This document shows, piece after piece, positions 26,570 through 35,841 of a stretch of 64,000 nucleotides of DNA. Under the pieces are notes generated by a model that saw only the letters and a list, made by a program, of their open reading frames with translations, was not told the origin of the DNA and did no database searches. This DNA is from Saltatorellus ferox (GTDB lineage: Bacteria; Planctomycetota; UBA1135; GCA-002686595), in NCBI GenBank assembly GCA_007751475.1, contig CP036434.1:7135524-7199523 (forward strand). The letters run 5' to 3'. The stretch's first letter is position 1. Each line of letters begins with the position of its first letter. The translations under genes were made by a program, and so were the position numbers.

Positions 26570-27871
26570 ATGCGCATTGCCGTCGTCGGATCTGGCTACG
26601 TGGGTCTCGTGGCTGGTACGTGTTTCGCCGAGAGCGGAAACACGGTCACCTGCATCGATATCGACGAGAAGAAGATCAACGGCCTTCGTGAAGGCATCGT
26701 CCCCATCTTCGAGCCCGGTCTCGAGGAGCTGATCAAGCGCAACGTGCGCGACGGGCGACTCCACTTCACGACGGACTACTCGGAAGGGATGAAGGATGCG
26801 CAGGTTGCCTTCATCGCGGTCGGCACGCCCCCGGGAGAAGACGGGGGTGCGGATGTCCAGTACGTCCTCGCCGCCGCGCGAAGCATCGCCGAGCACATGA
26901 CCGCCTACACGGTGATCGTCGACAAGTCGACCGTCCCCGTCGGCACGGCCAAGAAGGTCGAGGACGCGATGGCCCCCATCGCGAAGCACGAGTTCGACGT
27001 CGTCTCGAACCCGGAGTTCCTCAAGGAGGGCGCCGCGATCGACGACTTCCTCAAGCCGGACCGCGTCGTGATCGGCGCGAACACCGAGCGGGCCGCCCGG
27101 ATCATGACGGAGCTCTACGAGCCGTTCGTCCGGACCGGCAACCCCATCTACACGATGGACGTGGCCTCGGCCGAACTCACCAAGTACGCGGCCAACGCGA
27201 TGCTCGCGACCCGCATATCGTTCATGAACGAGATCGCCAACGTCTGCGAACTCGTCGGCGCCAACGTCGACAACGTTCGCAAGGGCATCGGGTCGGACGA
27301 CCGGATCGGATCCCGCTTCCTCTTCTCCGGCATCGGCTACGGCGGCTCGTGCTTCCCGAAGGACGTGAAGGCGATCATCCACACGGCGGACAAGCACGGG
27401 TACGACTTCAAGATCCTCAAGTCCGTCGAGGACGTGAACGCGGACCAGAAGCTCCTGATGTTCCGCAAGATCACGCAACACTTCGGGGAGGACCTCACCG
27501 GCAAGCGCTTTGCGCTCTGGGGCCTGGCGTTCAAGCCCAACACCGATGACATGCGGGAAGCGCCCGCAATCGTGCTTTCCAGGGCCCTGAAGGCCGCTGG
27601 CGCGACCGTCATCGCCCACGATCCCGAGGCGATGGACGAGGCGCGCGACCACTACCTCGGCGATGAGATCGAGTACGCCGCGGGCCCGATGGAGGCCGCG
27701 CAAGGCGCAGACGCCCTCGTCATCGTCACGGAGTGGAGCGAGTTCCGCCGACCCGACTTCGATGCCCTCAAGGCCGCACTCAAGTCGCCGGTCGTGTTCG
27801 ACGGCCGAAACATCTTCCCGCGCAAAACGGTCGAGGAACTCGGCTTCACCTACCACGGCGTCGGTCGGTAG
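26570..27871 (+). CDS. ugd: UDP-glucose 6-dehydrogenase
   Basis: A 433-aa enzyme that oxidises UDP-glucose twice with NAD+ to UDP-glucuronate, feeding capsule, LPS or exopolysaccharide sugars. The Rossmann fingerprint is MRIAVVGSGYVGLVAGTCFAE; NPEFLKEGAAIDDF and DRIGSRFLFSGIGYGGSCFPKD, which carries the catalytic Cys, are intact; the C-terminal domain has WGLAFKPNTDDMREAP. The ATG at 26570 gives the exact family N-terminus; 27 upstream codons are open but proline-rich and not related. A strong terminator follows. Confidence 0.97.
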   Translation: MRIAVVGSGYVGLVAGTCFAESGNTVTCIDIDEKKINGLREGIVPIFEPGLEELIKRNVRDGRLHFTTDYSEGMKDAQVAFIAVGTPPGEDGGADVQYVLAAARSIAEHMTAYTVIVDKSTVPVGTAKKVEDAMAPIAKHEFDVVSNPEFLKEGAAIDDFLKPDRVVIGANTERAARIMTELYEPFVRTGNPIYTMDVASAELTKYAANAMLATRISFMNEIANVCELVGANVDNVRKGIGSDDRIGSRFLFSGIGYGGSCFPKDVKAIIHTADKHGYDFKILKSVEDVNADQKLLMFRKITQHFGEDLTGKRFALWGLAFKPNTDDMREAPAIVLSRALKAAGATVIAHDPEAMDEARDHYLGDEIEYAAGPMEAAQGADALVIVTEWSEFRRPDFDALKAALKSPVVFDGRNIFPRKTVEELGFTYHGVGR

Positions 27872-27948
27872 ACGACGCACTCTCGGCCCGCGCCCCGCTC
27901 GACCTCGAGGTCGGACGAGACTGACGCGCGGCACCGGTCTGCAACAAC

Positions 27949-27983
27949 AAGGCGGCCCTCTCCCGAAGGAGAGGGCCGCCTTT
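27949..27983 (+). terminator. Rho-independent terminator of ugd
   Basis: A 15-base-pair perfect stem (AAGGCGGCCCTCTCC with its complement) closed by a CGAA tetraloop, followed by a short T run (TTT), about 78 bases after the ugd stop. Confidence 0.9.
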
Positions 27984-28133
27984 CGATGTCGTGGCCGTAA
28001 CCGAGATCATCGTCTGCACTCTTCAGTGAACAGGTCGGAGCTGGTGTGATCTCCTCTGTGTTCCAAGTCCAGGCGACGCCTCAGCAAGATAGATACGTGT
28101 TCCTTCGCCGAAAACCCAAAGAAACCGGAGTGT

Positions 28134-28808
28134 TCATGGCGAAAAAAATGTGGCGCTCCTTGCAAGCACTCGGTCGAGCCACCGTCGCGCGCGCTCTCCG
28201 GACTCACCTCGAACCCGACTTGCGCGCGTGAGCTGGCGCGTCGCAGCGGCGACGATCGCTCGCTTCGCGATGTCCACGTCGACGGATGGCGCGGAAGGAA
28301 CACCCTGCATCGCGGACGTTGCGACATGGGCATAGAGCTGTGGTTCGAGTCGCTGTGACGCGAGCCATTGCAGGTCGACGAGCGCAGAACGTTCCCCGTC
28401 GATGAGTCGCATGCGAGCGCTCCATGCCCGCGCTGTTTGACGGTCGGACGTGCGCGCCGTCGGGGTCTCCATGACCGTTTTGTAATCGCGGAGCGCCGCC
28501 GCCGTTCGTCCCTCGCGACGGTGACGATGGGCCTCGTCGAGGCGGTCACGCGCTGCTTCCCAGCGGCTCTTCGGGGCAGACCTGACGCTGCTGTCCGCGT
28601 CCTTCCCCTGGACGGCTTCTGTCACCTCGCGAGACCCAGAATCGGCCCTCACGGGGTCAAGAAGCCGCCCTCGGGGCCTCTCATGGGAAGAGCGGAGCGA
28701 CCACGTGAAGACCAGAACGGCGGCCAGACCGACCCCGACCGGCCACCATCGCACGAGGAAGATCCGGACCCGGATCCGCCACGGGAACCAGGGCAGTTCG
28801 CTAAGCAC
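28134..28808 (-). CDS. Single-pass membrane protein encoded after the ECF sigma factor
   Basis: A 224-aa basic protein. A cytoplasmic N-terminus rich in W and R (LSELPWFPWRIRVRIFLVRWW) leads into one transmembrane helix (VGVGLAAVLVFTW, about residues 25-40). A long extracytoplasmic region then has TPR-like helices (KSRWEAARDRLDEAHRHRREGRTAAALRDYKTVMET). The proposed GTG start overlaps the sigma-factor stop by 8 bases, so the two are coupled. Position and topology suit an anti-sigma partner, but no HxxxCxxC zinc anti-sigma motif is present. Earlier alternative starts lie within the sigma gene. Confidence 0.6.
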   Translation of the reverse strand: MLSELPWFPWRIRVRIFLVRWWPVGVGLAAVLVFTWSLRSSHERPRGRLLDPVRADSGSREVTEAVQGKDADSSVRSAPKSRWEAARDRLDEAHRHRREGRTAAALRDYKTVMETPTARTSDRQTARAWSARMRLIDGERSALVDLQWLASQRLEPQLYAHVATSAMQGVPSAPSVDVDIAKRAIVAAATRQLTRASRVRGESGERARRWLDRVLARSATFFSP

Positions 28809-29385
28809 GGTCCAGTCGACGACGCAGGTCGGCCTCCAGTCGACGACGCGCGCGGAACAGTCGGATCTTGACGAGGTTCCGATCGATGCCGCAGTTGGCG
28901 GCGGCGAGTTCGGCCGAGCCACCCTCGCGGTAGTAGCTCGACAGGACGGTCCGATCCCGCACCGACATGCCGTTCCAGAGTTCGCGAATCTCGGCGACGA
29001 GCAGGTCCTCGGCGAACCGTTGCCCGTCGACCTCGTAGTAGTTCGCACCCGGCGACTCCCCGGGGATCGGTTCGGTGCCGATGACCTCGTGGAACAGATC
29101 GTCGGTCGGGGGAAGGAGGCGATGCCGGATCTCCTTCCGTACGAAATCTCGCTGGACGTTGGCGGCGATCTGCATGAGCCATGCGCCGGGGCGGGCCACG
29201 TGGGCGAGCGCGTTCCCGTAGCGCGCGGCCTTGATGAGAGTGTCGTGGGCCAGGTCCTCGGCCTGGTGGATGTCGCGGCACTTGCGCTGGAGGAACTTGA
29301 CGACGCTCAATCGGTAGGCGGCGATCAGTTCCCAGGCCCCCGATGGCTCGGACGGCATCGGGAGGGAAGTCGAATGGTGGGGCAT
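28801..29385 (-). CDS. ECF-type RNA polymerase sigma factor
   Basis: A 194-aa sigma-70 family protein with regions 2 and 4 only. Region 2 is WELIAAYRLSVVKFLQRK, then CRDIHQAEDLAHDTLIKAARY and GAWLMQIAANVQRDFVRKEIRHR (promoter -10 recognition and melting). Region 4 is LWNGMSVRDRTVLSSYYREGGSAELAAANCGIDRNLVKIRLFRARRRLEADL, a helix-turn-helix for the -35 element. The linker of about 60 residues is typical of ECF factors. Alternative ATG start at 29358 (MPSEPSG). The coupled downstream gene encodes a membrane protein. Confidence 0.85.
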   Translation of the reverse strand: MPHHSTSLPMPSEPSGAWELIAAYRLSVVKFLQRKCRDIHQAEDLAHDTLIKAARYGNALAHVARPGAWLMQIAANVQRDFVRKEIRHRLLPPTDDLFHEVIGTEPIPGESPGANYYEVDGQRFAEDLLVAEIRELWNGMSVRDRTVLSSYYREGGSAELAAANCGIDRNLVKIRLFRARRRLEADLRRRLDRA

Positions 29386-29628
29386 CGGTTGGGTCCGGAA
29401 GGAGGGGTCGAGAGGTCGTGGACAGCGCGTTCAGCCGCACGCCCGGGAGCTGCTGCTCAACCGACAAGACCCATTCGAAGCCCCCCTCGGTAACGGCCCC
29501 ACTCGCTGTGGAACGTTGCCGCCGCCTTCCCGCACATGGAATCCGCGAACCAACCGCGTGGACCGCTGTCCAGAGCCCGGACCTCCAAGGTCAGCCCCGC
29601 TCGCCCCCTCGACGGCTCGTCACCCAAG

Positions 29629-29662
29629 AAAAATGGCCGCCCCCCGATTCGGGGAGCGGCCA
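29629..29662 (-). terminator. Rho-independent terminator of the secreted TPR gene
   Basis: Read on the minus strand, a stem TGGCCGC...GCGGCCA reinforced by a CCCC/GGGG core (29634-29662) is followed by a run of five T (29629-29633). It lies about 110 bases past the stop at 29769 and insulates the sigma-factor gene. Confidence 0.85.
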
Positions 29663-29676
29663 CTGCGGACTCGCGG

Positions 29677-29700
29677 GATCCACCGAAGATTCGGTGGATC
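29677..29700. repeat. Perfect 10-bp hairpin
   Basis: GATCCACCGA and its exact complement TCGGTGGATC around a 4-base loop, just upstream (minus-strand sense) of the terminator at 29629-29662. It may add to termination or stabilise the 3' end of the TPR mRNA. Confidence 0.75.
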
Positions 29701-29768
29701 GATTTCTCACGTCAAGTTCCCTGGATGACACCTGCCTGGAGCCGGGCAGGCGAATCGATCCCGCCGGA

Positions 29769-30902
29769 TCAGCGGTTGCGCTTCTGGAACTCCTTGGCGG
29801 ACTCGGCCCACTTGGATCCCTTGAAGTTGACGATCACCGAGATCAGGAGCTTCGACGACTTCTCTTTCGAGCCCTCGCCACCGATCTGCTGGAAGCAACG
29901 TCCCGCGTAGAACGCCGCCTTGGCGACGTGGGCGTACTGGAGGCGATAGTTGACGACGGTGCGCATGAAGGCCAGCTGGGCCTCTCCGAAAAGCGCCTTG
30001 GCGGCCTCCTCGTCCGAACTCGCCTTGGCTTCCGCGCGGCGGTAGAGGCAGTCCCCGAGGCCCGTGAAGGCGGCCGCCATCGTGGCGTCATCGGCGTTCG
30101 AAGCCTCGGTCACGCCGCGGAAGAGTTCCTCTGCCGCAGCGAACTCCGAGCGAGCCAGCATCGACTCGGCCGTGGCGACGTCCGCGGCGTTCGTCACCGT
30201 CGGAAAGACGGCGGCGGAGCGCGAAAGAGCCTGGAGCGCGCTCTCCAGCGCCTCTCCCCGCTTGGAGGTGTCCGCCCGAAGAGCGAGGAGCTCCTGCTCG
30301 TACTTCCAGCGCTGGGTCAGGCCCTTGGCGGCGATCATCTCCTTGAAGGCGGCGGCGCTGGCCTTGGCGTCGGCGGCGTTTCCGTTCAGAAGCAGCGTCT
30401 CGATCTTGTCGATCATCGCCAGCGGGGCGTAGCGCGAGTCCGGCGCGGCCGCCACGAGAGCGTCCACGGCCGCCGACATCCCCGCGACGTCGTTCATGAA
30501 CGCGCTCAGCTCGACGATGCGATAGCGCGCGTAGTTCGGCGCCCAGGGGAACTTCTTGTCGTTCTTACCGCCGAGGTTCTCCAGGTAGTTCTGCATGCCC
30601 GCGAGGGCGCTGCCGAAGGCCTCGTTGGACGCGTCCACGTCCGCCATGGCCACCTCTTCGGGCTTGTTCGAGAACTCGATGTCGAGGACGAGCTCCGAGT
30701 CCACGGTTTCCTCGTTCTTGGAACCGGACGGCTTGTAGGTGACGGTGCCGAGACCCTCTTCGACGACGGTGACATCCTCGAGGATGGATCCGTTCGACTG
30801 ATAGATCCGATCCGGCGCCGCGAGGGCGGCGACGTTCAGAAGGGAGAGGGCGGCGGCCGAGCAGGCAGCGCGGGTGAAGAGGGCGGTCGTGGCTCGTTGC
30901 AT
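29769..30902 (-). CDS. Secreted TPR-like repeat protein
   Basis: A 377-aa protein with a signal peptide (RAACSAAALSLLNVAALAA). A small beta domain comes first (DRIYQSNGSILEDVTVVEEGLGTVTYKPSG, about 30-75). Helical repeats follow (AMIDKIETLLLNGNAADAKASAAAFKEM, AESMLARSEFAAAEELFRGVTEA, VAKAAFYAGRCFQQIGG). No enzyme motif is seen. It may be a periplasmic scaffold; its function is unknown. It has its own terminator. Confidence 0.75.
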   Translation of the reverse strand: MQRATTALFTRAACSAAALSLLNVAALAAPDRIYQSNGSILEDVTVVEEGLGTVTYKPSGSKNEETVDSELVLDIEFSNKPEEVAMADVDASNEAFGSALAGMQNYLENLGGKNDKKFPWAPNYARYRIVELSAFMNDVAGMSAAVDALVAAAPDSRYAPLAMIDKIETLLLNGNAADAKASAAAFKEMIAAKGLTQRWKYEQELLALRADTSKRGEALESALQALSRSAAVFPTVTNAADVATAESMLARSEFAAAEELFRGVTEASNADDATMAAAFTGLGDCLYRRAEAKASSDEEAAKALFGEAQLAFMRTVVNYRLQYAHVAKAAFYAGRCFQQIGGEGSKEKSSKLLISVIVNFKGSKWAESAKEFQKRNR

Positions 30903-31288
30903 AGGAAAGACGTGAACGATCGACGGGGATCGAAGGAACTCCCGAAGGGGGAGCCCCGGAGAAGGAGCCCCGCAGAAGGGGCCCGGAGAGGGCCCGCAGC
31001 GCGGGGGGAATCCGGGCTAGTCGGCTGCCGGGGGCGGGTGACGCAGGAACTCGGGGCGTTTCGCGGCCCAGGAGGATGAGGCAGGTCGCCCGGGGTGTCA
31101 ACGGGCGGAGTCCGAGACTGGTTCAACCCGAACGCTAACGAAGCGCAAACATCCACACCGTCGAACGAATGAGAGCGCCATGAGCGTCCGTTTGCCACCC
31201 CTCGGGACGCGAGAGATGCTGGGTCGAACGAGAGCTGGATCCCCCAGGCCCCGTTCCGAAACCCCTTCACTCCGCCGAGTCGCCCACC
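30903..31288. other. Intergenic region between divergent genes
   Basis: About 385 bases between the divergent starts of the TPR and cytochrome genes. Near 30945-31010 it has degenerate GGGGCCC/AGAAGG repeats. Promoters for both genes must lie here, but none stands out. Short open frames (for example 31180-31761) run into the cytochrome gene in another frame and are not supported. Confidence 0.5.
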
Positions 31289-32971
31289 ATGACCAAGAGC
31301 ACTCCCTTCGCCGACCGATCCATCGCCCGGTGGACCCTGGCAGCCGCGCTCGCCGCGTCCACCGCCTCGATTTCCCTCTCCCAGGGAGCGCTCCCCGCGC
31401 CGCCGACCCCGCCCCAGAACCCGACGACCGCCGAGAAAGCCGTCCTCGGCAAGATGCTGTTCTGGGAGGAGCAGCTCTCCAGCGACGGGACGATGGCCTG
31501 CGGCACCTGTCACCAGGCCCGGACGGGCGGCGCGGATCCCCGCCTCACGAACACGCCCGCCCACCCGGGCCCGGACGGCGTCGCGGGAACGGCGGACGAT
31601 CTCTTCGGTTCCCCCGGCGTGCACCGCGCGAACGGCTTCGGGCACTTCGTCGCCGACGCCACCTTCGGCTTCGGCGAGCAGTCGACCCCCAGGACCACGC
31701 CGAGCATGATGACCGGCGCCTACTTCCCGGAGCTCTTCTGGGACGGCCGCGTCGGGCCTGACTTCGTGGACCCCCTGACCGGCCTCGTCGTGATCCCCCA
31801 GGGCGGCGCGCTGGAGGCGCAGTCCCTCCAGCCGATCATGAACACGGTCGAGATGGCCGACGAGGATCGTAGCTGGGCCAGCGTGACGGGCCGGTTGGCC
31901 AGCGCACGCCCGATGGCGCTCGCCACGAACCTCACCGCCGACATGCAGGCGGCGCTCGCGATCGACCCGACGTACCCCGAACTGTTCGAAGCCGCCTTCG
32001 GCACCGCCGAGATCACCCCCGTCCGTATCGCTTTCGCCCTCGCGGCGTACCAGCGAACGCTCGTTCCGGACCAGTCCAAGTTCGACCGCGTCATGCGCGG
32101 CCAGGCCCAGTTCACGCCGGCCGAGAACCGCGGGCGCGGCGCCTTCGGAAGTCCGCAGTCGCGCTGCGCGCAGTGCCACGCCGGCTCGCTCTTCTCGGAC
32201 CGCCAGTTCCACAACCTTGGCCTGCGTCCGATCGCCGAGGACAGCGGTCGCCAGGCGGTGACCGGCCAACCGGGCGACCGCGGGCGCTTCAAGACGCCGT
32301 CGCTGCGCAACGTCGCGCTGCGCGAGCGCTTCTTCCACACGGGTGCACCGGGCAGCGCTGGCGCCCCGGCCATCAACGACCTGAACGATCTGCTCGCGTT
32401 CTACGATGCCGACGGCGGCGCGTTCGCGAACAACAAGGACCAGCGGCTCATCGGGCTCACGGTTCCGCCCCAGGTTCGCGGCGACATCGTGGCGTTCCTC
32501 AACACGCTCACCGATCCGCGCGTGGCCGCCGAAACCGCTCCGTTCGACCGCCCGAGCCTCTGGTCCGAGCGCTCACCGGCGAACCGGAACCCGCTCCCGC
32601 TCGGCGCGGGAGCGGTTGCGGGAACCGGCGGCTTCACCCCCGGCATCATCGCCACGTCGCCGCCCAGGGAAGGAAACCAGGGCTTCCGCGTCGGCGGCTT
32701 CGACGCGCTCGGTGACGTCTTCACGGTCCTGCACGTGGACCTCGTCAACGTCCCCGGCGGCGCGACCACGATGGACCTCCGCAACGGCCTGCCGCTGGCC
32801 GCGATGACCCAGGGCATCGGCGCGGGTCAGGGAACGATGACGTGGCTCGACGACGAGGCGCTGGCGCCCGTACTCGTGGGCCTCTCCTACGAGGCCCAGT
32901 GGTGGGTCCGCGACTTCGGAGCGGTCGGCAACGTCGCGAAGTCCGAGCGCGTGCGCATCACGATCGAGTAG
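31289..32971 (+). CDS. Di-heme cytochrome c peroxidase-family protein with C-terminal extension
   Basis: A 560-aa exported protein of the bacterial cytochrome c peroxidase/MauG family. Signal peptide to about residue 32 (LAAALAASTASISLSQG). Two heme motifs, CGTCH (N-terminal domain) and CAQCH (C-terminal domain), are intact; KTPSLRNVALRERFFHTG is the typical motif after the second heme. Family members reduce peroxide or oxidise protein side chains in the periplasm. After residue 420 a ~130-aa beta-rich extension (AGTGGFTPGIIATSPP, FTVLHVDLVNVPGG, AQWWVRDFGA) is unusual for the family and may bind a surface. It converges on asnB with an 8-base gap. Confidence 0.88.
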   Translation: MTKSTPFADRSIARWTLAAALAASTASISLSQGALPAPPTPPQNPTTAEKAVLGKMLFWEEQLSSDGTMACGTCHQARTGGADPRLTNTPAHPGPDGVAGTADDLFGSPGVHRANGFGHFVADATFGFGEQSTPRTTPSMMTGAYFPELFWDGRVGPDFVDPLTGLVVIPQGGALEAQSLQPIMNTVEMADEDRSWASVTGRLASARPMALATNLTADMQAALAIDPTYPELFEAAFGTAEITPVRIAFALAAYQRTLVPDQSKFDRVMRGQAQFTPAENRGRGAFGSPQSRCAQCHAGSLFSDRQFHNLGLRPIAEDSGRQAVTGQPGDRGRFKTPSLRNVALRERFFHTGAPGSAGAPAINDLNDLLAFYDADGGAFANNKDQRLIGLTVPPQVRGDIVAFLNTLTDPRVAAETAPFDRPSLWSERSPANRNPLPLGAGAVAGTGGFTPGIIATSPPREGNQGFRVGGFDALGDVFTVLHVDLVNVPGGATTMDLRNGLPLAAMTQGIGAGQGTMTWLDDEALAPVLVGLSYEAQWWVRDFGAVGNVAKSERVRITIE

Positions 32972-32979
32972 GCACAGGC

Positions 32980-34848
32980 TCAGGCGGCCCGGCGGACGCC
33001 TTCCGCCGGTTCACCGAACGCGACCTCACCGAAGAGGGCGAGGTTGGCGATCAGCCAGGAGAGCTTCCAGTGCCGGGCTGGATCCGCGGCCACGGCCTCG
33101 ACCGCGGCGGGCTGGATCCACTCCTGGACGAACGGCGATGCCGTGGCGCGCGTCGCGAGCCCGGCGGACCAGCGCTCGAAAGGCATCGGGAACGAGGCCT
33201 TTGGCCGATCCACGATCTCCGCGGGCAGGATCGATCGGAAGGCCTCGCGCAGGATCTTCTTGGAGGCGTACTGGCCCTCCGCGCGCACCTCGAACTTCGC
33301 GGCGAAGGGAAGACGATCGGCGAACGCGAGAACGCGCTCGTCCGCGAACGGCGTGCGCCCTTCGATCCCATAGCGCATCGTCGCCGCGTCCAGTCGCTCC
33401 AGCAGCGGCGTCAGGTTCATGGTGCGCTGCAGCCGCAGATGCGCGTCCAGATCACTCGCGTACGGACCGGCCGCGAGCGAAGCTTTCCGGAACGCTTCCT
33501 CGTGCGCCTCCACGAGTGAGGCGGCGATCCTCTCGGCCCGCGCACCCGTCATGATCTGGTGCAGAGCGGCGGGCGAAACCCAGGAGGAGATCTCCAGATG
33601 GAAGCGCGCGGCGCCGATCGGCGGGCTGTCCATCGACGAGTGAGCCGCGAAGGCCGCAAGGACGCTGTCGTAGCCGCCGAAGAGTTCGTCCGCGCCCTCG
33701 CCGGAAAGGGCCACGAGGGCGCCGGCCTGCCGGATGGCCCGCGAGGTCGCCGCGATGGCGACCTCGTTCGGCGTGGAGAGCGGCTGCCACAGATGCTCGA
33801 CGTGATCCCGCCATCCCGTCAGGAAGGCGGCCTCGTCCGTGTGGACATCGGTGTGAGTCGAGCCGATCTTCCTCGCGAACGCGCGCGCCATGGGCGGATC
33901 GGGGCCAAGTTCCTCGCCGTTCTCGAACGCGCTCGCGCACCATGTGGCGAGCGGGTCGGCGCCGCGGCGCGCGCGCTCGTCCGCGGCGAGTCGCGTGAGG
34001 ATCGCGCTGTCGAGCCCGCCGCTGAGGAAAGCGCAGACCGGTACGTCGCTGACGAGCTGGGCGAGCACCGAGTCCTCGATGAGGTCCCGGCACGCTGCTG
34101 GGCTCGCGCTCGAATTCTGAACGCGTCTTGCGAGGCGCGCACCGCCCGCGACCTCCACGGGGCGCGGTGCGCTCGACGAGAGATCGACCCGCAGCACGGA
34201 GCCAGGAGGCACCGAGCGCACGCCTTCGAACAGGGTGCGATCGCCCATGGTCCGTCGGCTGGTGACGAGGTAGGCGCCGATCATCTCCTCGTCGGGTCGC
34301 CGCTCGATGCGGGGATGCTGAAGGAGCGCGCGCGGCTCGCTCGCGAAGGCCATGCCTCCGTCGCTCGTCGCCGACCAGACCAGCGGCTTCACACCGAGCG
34401 GATCCCTGGCCAGGAGCATCGTTCGCGAAGCGACGTCCACGAAGGCGAGGGCGTACATCCCACGGAGTCTGTCGAAAGCCGCCTCACCGTCGAGGGCGAG
34501 CGCCCAGAGCACCGTTTCCGCGTCGCATGCGGTTCGAAATCCCCGTCCGCCCGTCGCCTGGAGGACGCGCGGTTCCAGCTGGGCGCGCAGCTCGCGGTCG
34601 TTGTAGAGTTCGCCGTTGTAGACGAGGGCGTGGCGCCCGTGAGGGGTCAGGATCGGCTGAGCCGCAGCCTCGGCCCCGGGATCGCGGACGGCCAGCCGCG
34701 TATGGCCCAGCAGGACGTTCTCCTGGCTCCAGGTTCCCTGTCCGTCGGGCCCACGATGGCTCAAGGCGTCGAGGATGCGCCGCAACGCGCTCTCCTCGAC
34801 ACCGTGAACCTCACCGAACCTCGCGACCGAACCGAAGACTCCGCACAT
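32980..34848 (-). CDS. asnB: Asparagine synthase (glutamine-hydrolysing)
   Basis: A 622-aa class B asparagine synthetase. The glutaminase nucleophile is Cys2 (MCGVFGSVARFG), with HRGPDGQG, LGHTRLAVRDP and YNGELYN of the class II amidotransferase domain. The synthetase domain has the PP-loop SGGLDSAIL near residue 265 and LSGEGADELFGGYD. C-terminal ATP-pyrophosphatase signatures are present (GRTPFADERVLAFADRLP, SKKILREAF, RPKASFPMPFERW). It makes asparagine, or amidates an exopolysaccharide/peptide precursor, as do many AsnB paralogues. It stands alone with no obvious operon partner. Confidence 0.92.
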   Translation of the reverse strand: MCGVFGSVARFGEVHGVEESALRRILDALSHRGPDGQGTWSQENVLLGHTRLAVRDPGAEAAAQPILTPHGRHALVYNGELYNDRELRAQLEPRVLQATGGRGFRTACDAETVLWALALDGEAAFDRLRGMYALAFVDVASRTMLLARDPLGVKPLVWSATSDGGMAFASEPRALLQHPRIERRPDEEMIGAYLVTSRRTMGDRTLFEGVRSVPPGSVLRVDLSSSAPRPVEVAGGARLARRVQNSSASPAACRDLIEDSVLAQLVSDVPVCAFLSGGLDSAILTRLAADERARRGADPLATWCASAFENGEELGPDPPMARAFARKIGSTHTDVHTDEAAFLTGWRDHVEHLWQPLSTPNEVAIAATSRAIRQAGALVALSGEGADELFGGYDSVLAAFAAHSSMDSPPIGAARFHLEISSWVSPAALHQIMTGARAERIAASLVEAHEEAFRKASLAAGPYASDLDAHLRLQRTMNLTPLLERLDAATMRYGIEGRTPFADERVLAFADRLPFAAKFEVRAEGQYASKKILREAFRSILPAEIVDRPKASFPMPFERWSAGLATRATASPFVQEWIQPAAVEAVAADPARHWKLSWLIANLALFGEVAFGEPAEGVRRAA

Positions 34849-34926
34849 ACGCCCCCGCTATCGACAGGGCGCGCGAATCCCCCAAGGGTTTCCCCGGTTG
34901 GAGGAAAAGTCTTCCGGATCGTCAGG

Positions 34927-35589
34927 TCAGTTCTTCATCGCCGCTTCGAGCTTGTCGACCATCGCCTGGTTGCACAGGCCGAGGAGTGCTTCGTCGGTCA
35001 TTTCACGCGATTCCACCTGGATGAAGTCGTTGCCGATCAGGAGCTGGAGGTCGTAGCGCTTGTCCCCGTTCTTCTGGAGGATCGCCTGATGCTTGCCGTA
35101 CTTGATGACCTCGGCGTCGTCCCCGAGCATGGCGGGGTTGGCGAACATCATGGACATCATCTGAACCATGGGAGAGTCGACCATGACCGTCATCGAGGCG
35201 TGCTCGTTGGAAGGGCCCTGGTAGCGCCCTTCCACGGTGAGCCCGGTCATTCCCATGAGCATGACCGCGCCCTCCTCGACTTCCGAGGGCGTGAAGGTCC
35301 AGCCCTCCGGCGCCGCCGGGAACGCGGCCAGGATGCCCTCGCGCTGCTTCATCGCGACCAGCTTCGAGGCCTCCTTGAGCTCGGCGGACGCCTTGCCGTA
35401 CTGGCCTGCGTCCCAGGCAGCCCGGGCGCTCGTGAGGAGCGCGGGGAAATCCTTGGCCTCCTTCTTGGCGACGCGCTCCTGGGCGGCGGCCGGAGCCGCC
35501 GGAGCCGGCGCGCTGGAGGGCATCAGGAAAGACGCGGCGGCGACGAGGAGGGGAGAGATCGAGAGAGTCGTACGGAGCATGAGGGGCAT
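34927..35589 (-). CDS. Secreted hypothetical protein, 220 aa
   Basis: A signal peptide (MPLMLRTTLSISPLLVAAASFLMPSS) and an Ala/Pro-rich linker precede a ~170-aa domain. It has a helix AWDAGQYGKASAELKEASKLVAMKQREGILAAFPAAPEGWTF and a beta-rich part MLMGMTGLTVEGRYQG ... SMTVMVDSPMVQMMSMMFANPAML ... DKRYDLQLLIGNDFIQVESRE. The combination of W-x-F and a met-rich strand region occurs in families annotated only as hypothetical in other genomes. An ATG three codons in (35580) could also be the start; the frame continues to 35631 outside the signal peptide. Confidence 0.65.
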   Translation of the reverse strand: MPLMLRTTLSISPLLVAAASFLMPSSAPAPAAPAAAQERVAKKEAKDFPALLTSARAAWDAGQYGKASAELKEASKLVAMKQREGILAAFPAAPEGWTFTPSEVEEGAVMLMGMTGLTVEGRYQGPSNEHASMTVMVDSPMVQMMSMMFANPAMLGDDAEVIKYGKHQAILQKNGDKRYDLQLLIGNDFIQVESREMTDEALLGLCNQAMVDKLEAAMKN

Positions 35590-35841
35590 GGAGGTTGATT
35601 CGGGCGGACTGTGATCGAGCCGCTGCCACATGCAGCGGCCTGTGGCCCGCCCCTGAAGGGGTAACTGCCCCCGCTACCCGCGATCAACCGAGAAAATTCA
35701 GCGGATCCCCGAAGCCCGTCGCATGCTGACGTCACGGCCTCCGGCAGCGCCTTTACCCTGCGTTCATCTGCGGCAGCGAGTCTCCGCAGGTCCATAATGG
35801 AACCACCCCACCCCGAACCGCGCTCGAAGGGCGAGCAAGGC

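Larger units (their letters stand above)
29386..29768. other. Intergenic region with two hairpins
   Basis: About 380 bases between the ECF sigma start and the stop of the upstream TPR gene. It contains the terminator at 29629-29662 and the second hairpin at 29677-29700. The sigma promoter is presumably in 29386-29625, but no clear -10/-35 pair was seen. Short open frames here lack protein-like sequence. Confidence 0.6.

Noticed and set aside
28705..29493. 262-codon plus-strand frame over the sigma factor
   Set aside because: It is antisense to a protein with clear sigma regions 2 and 4.
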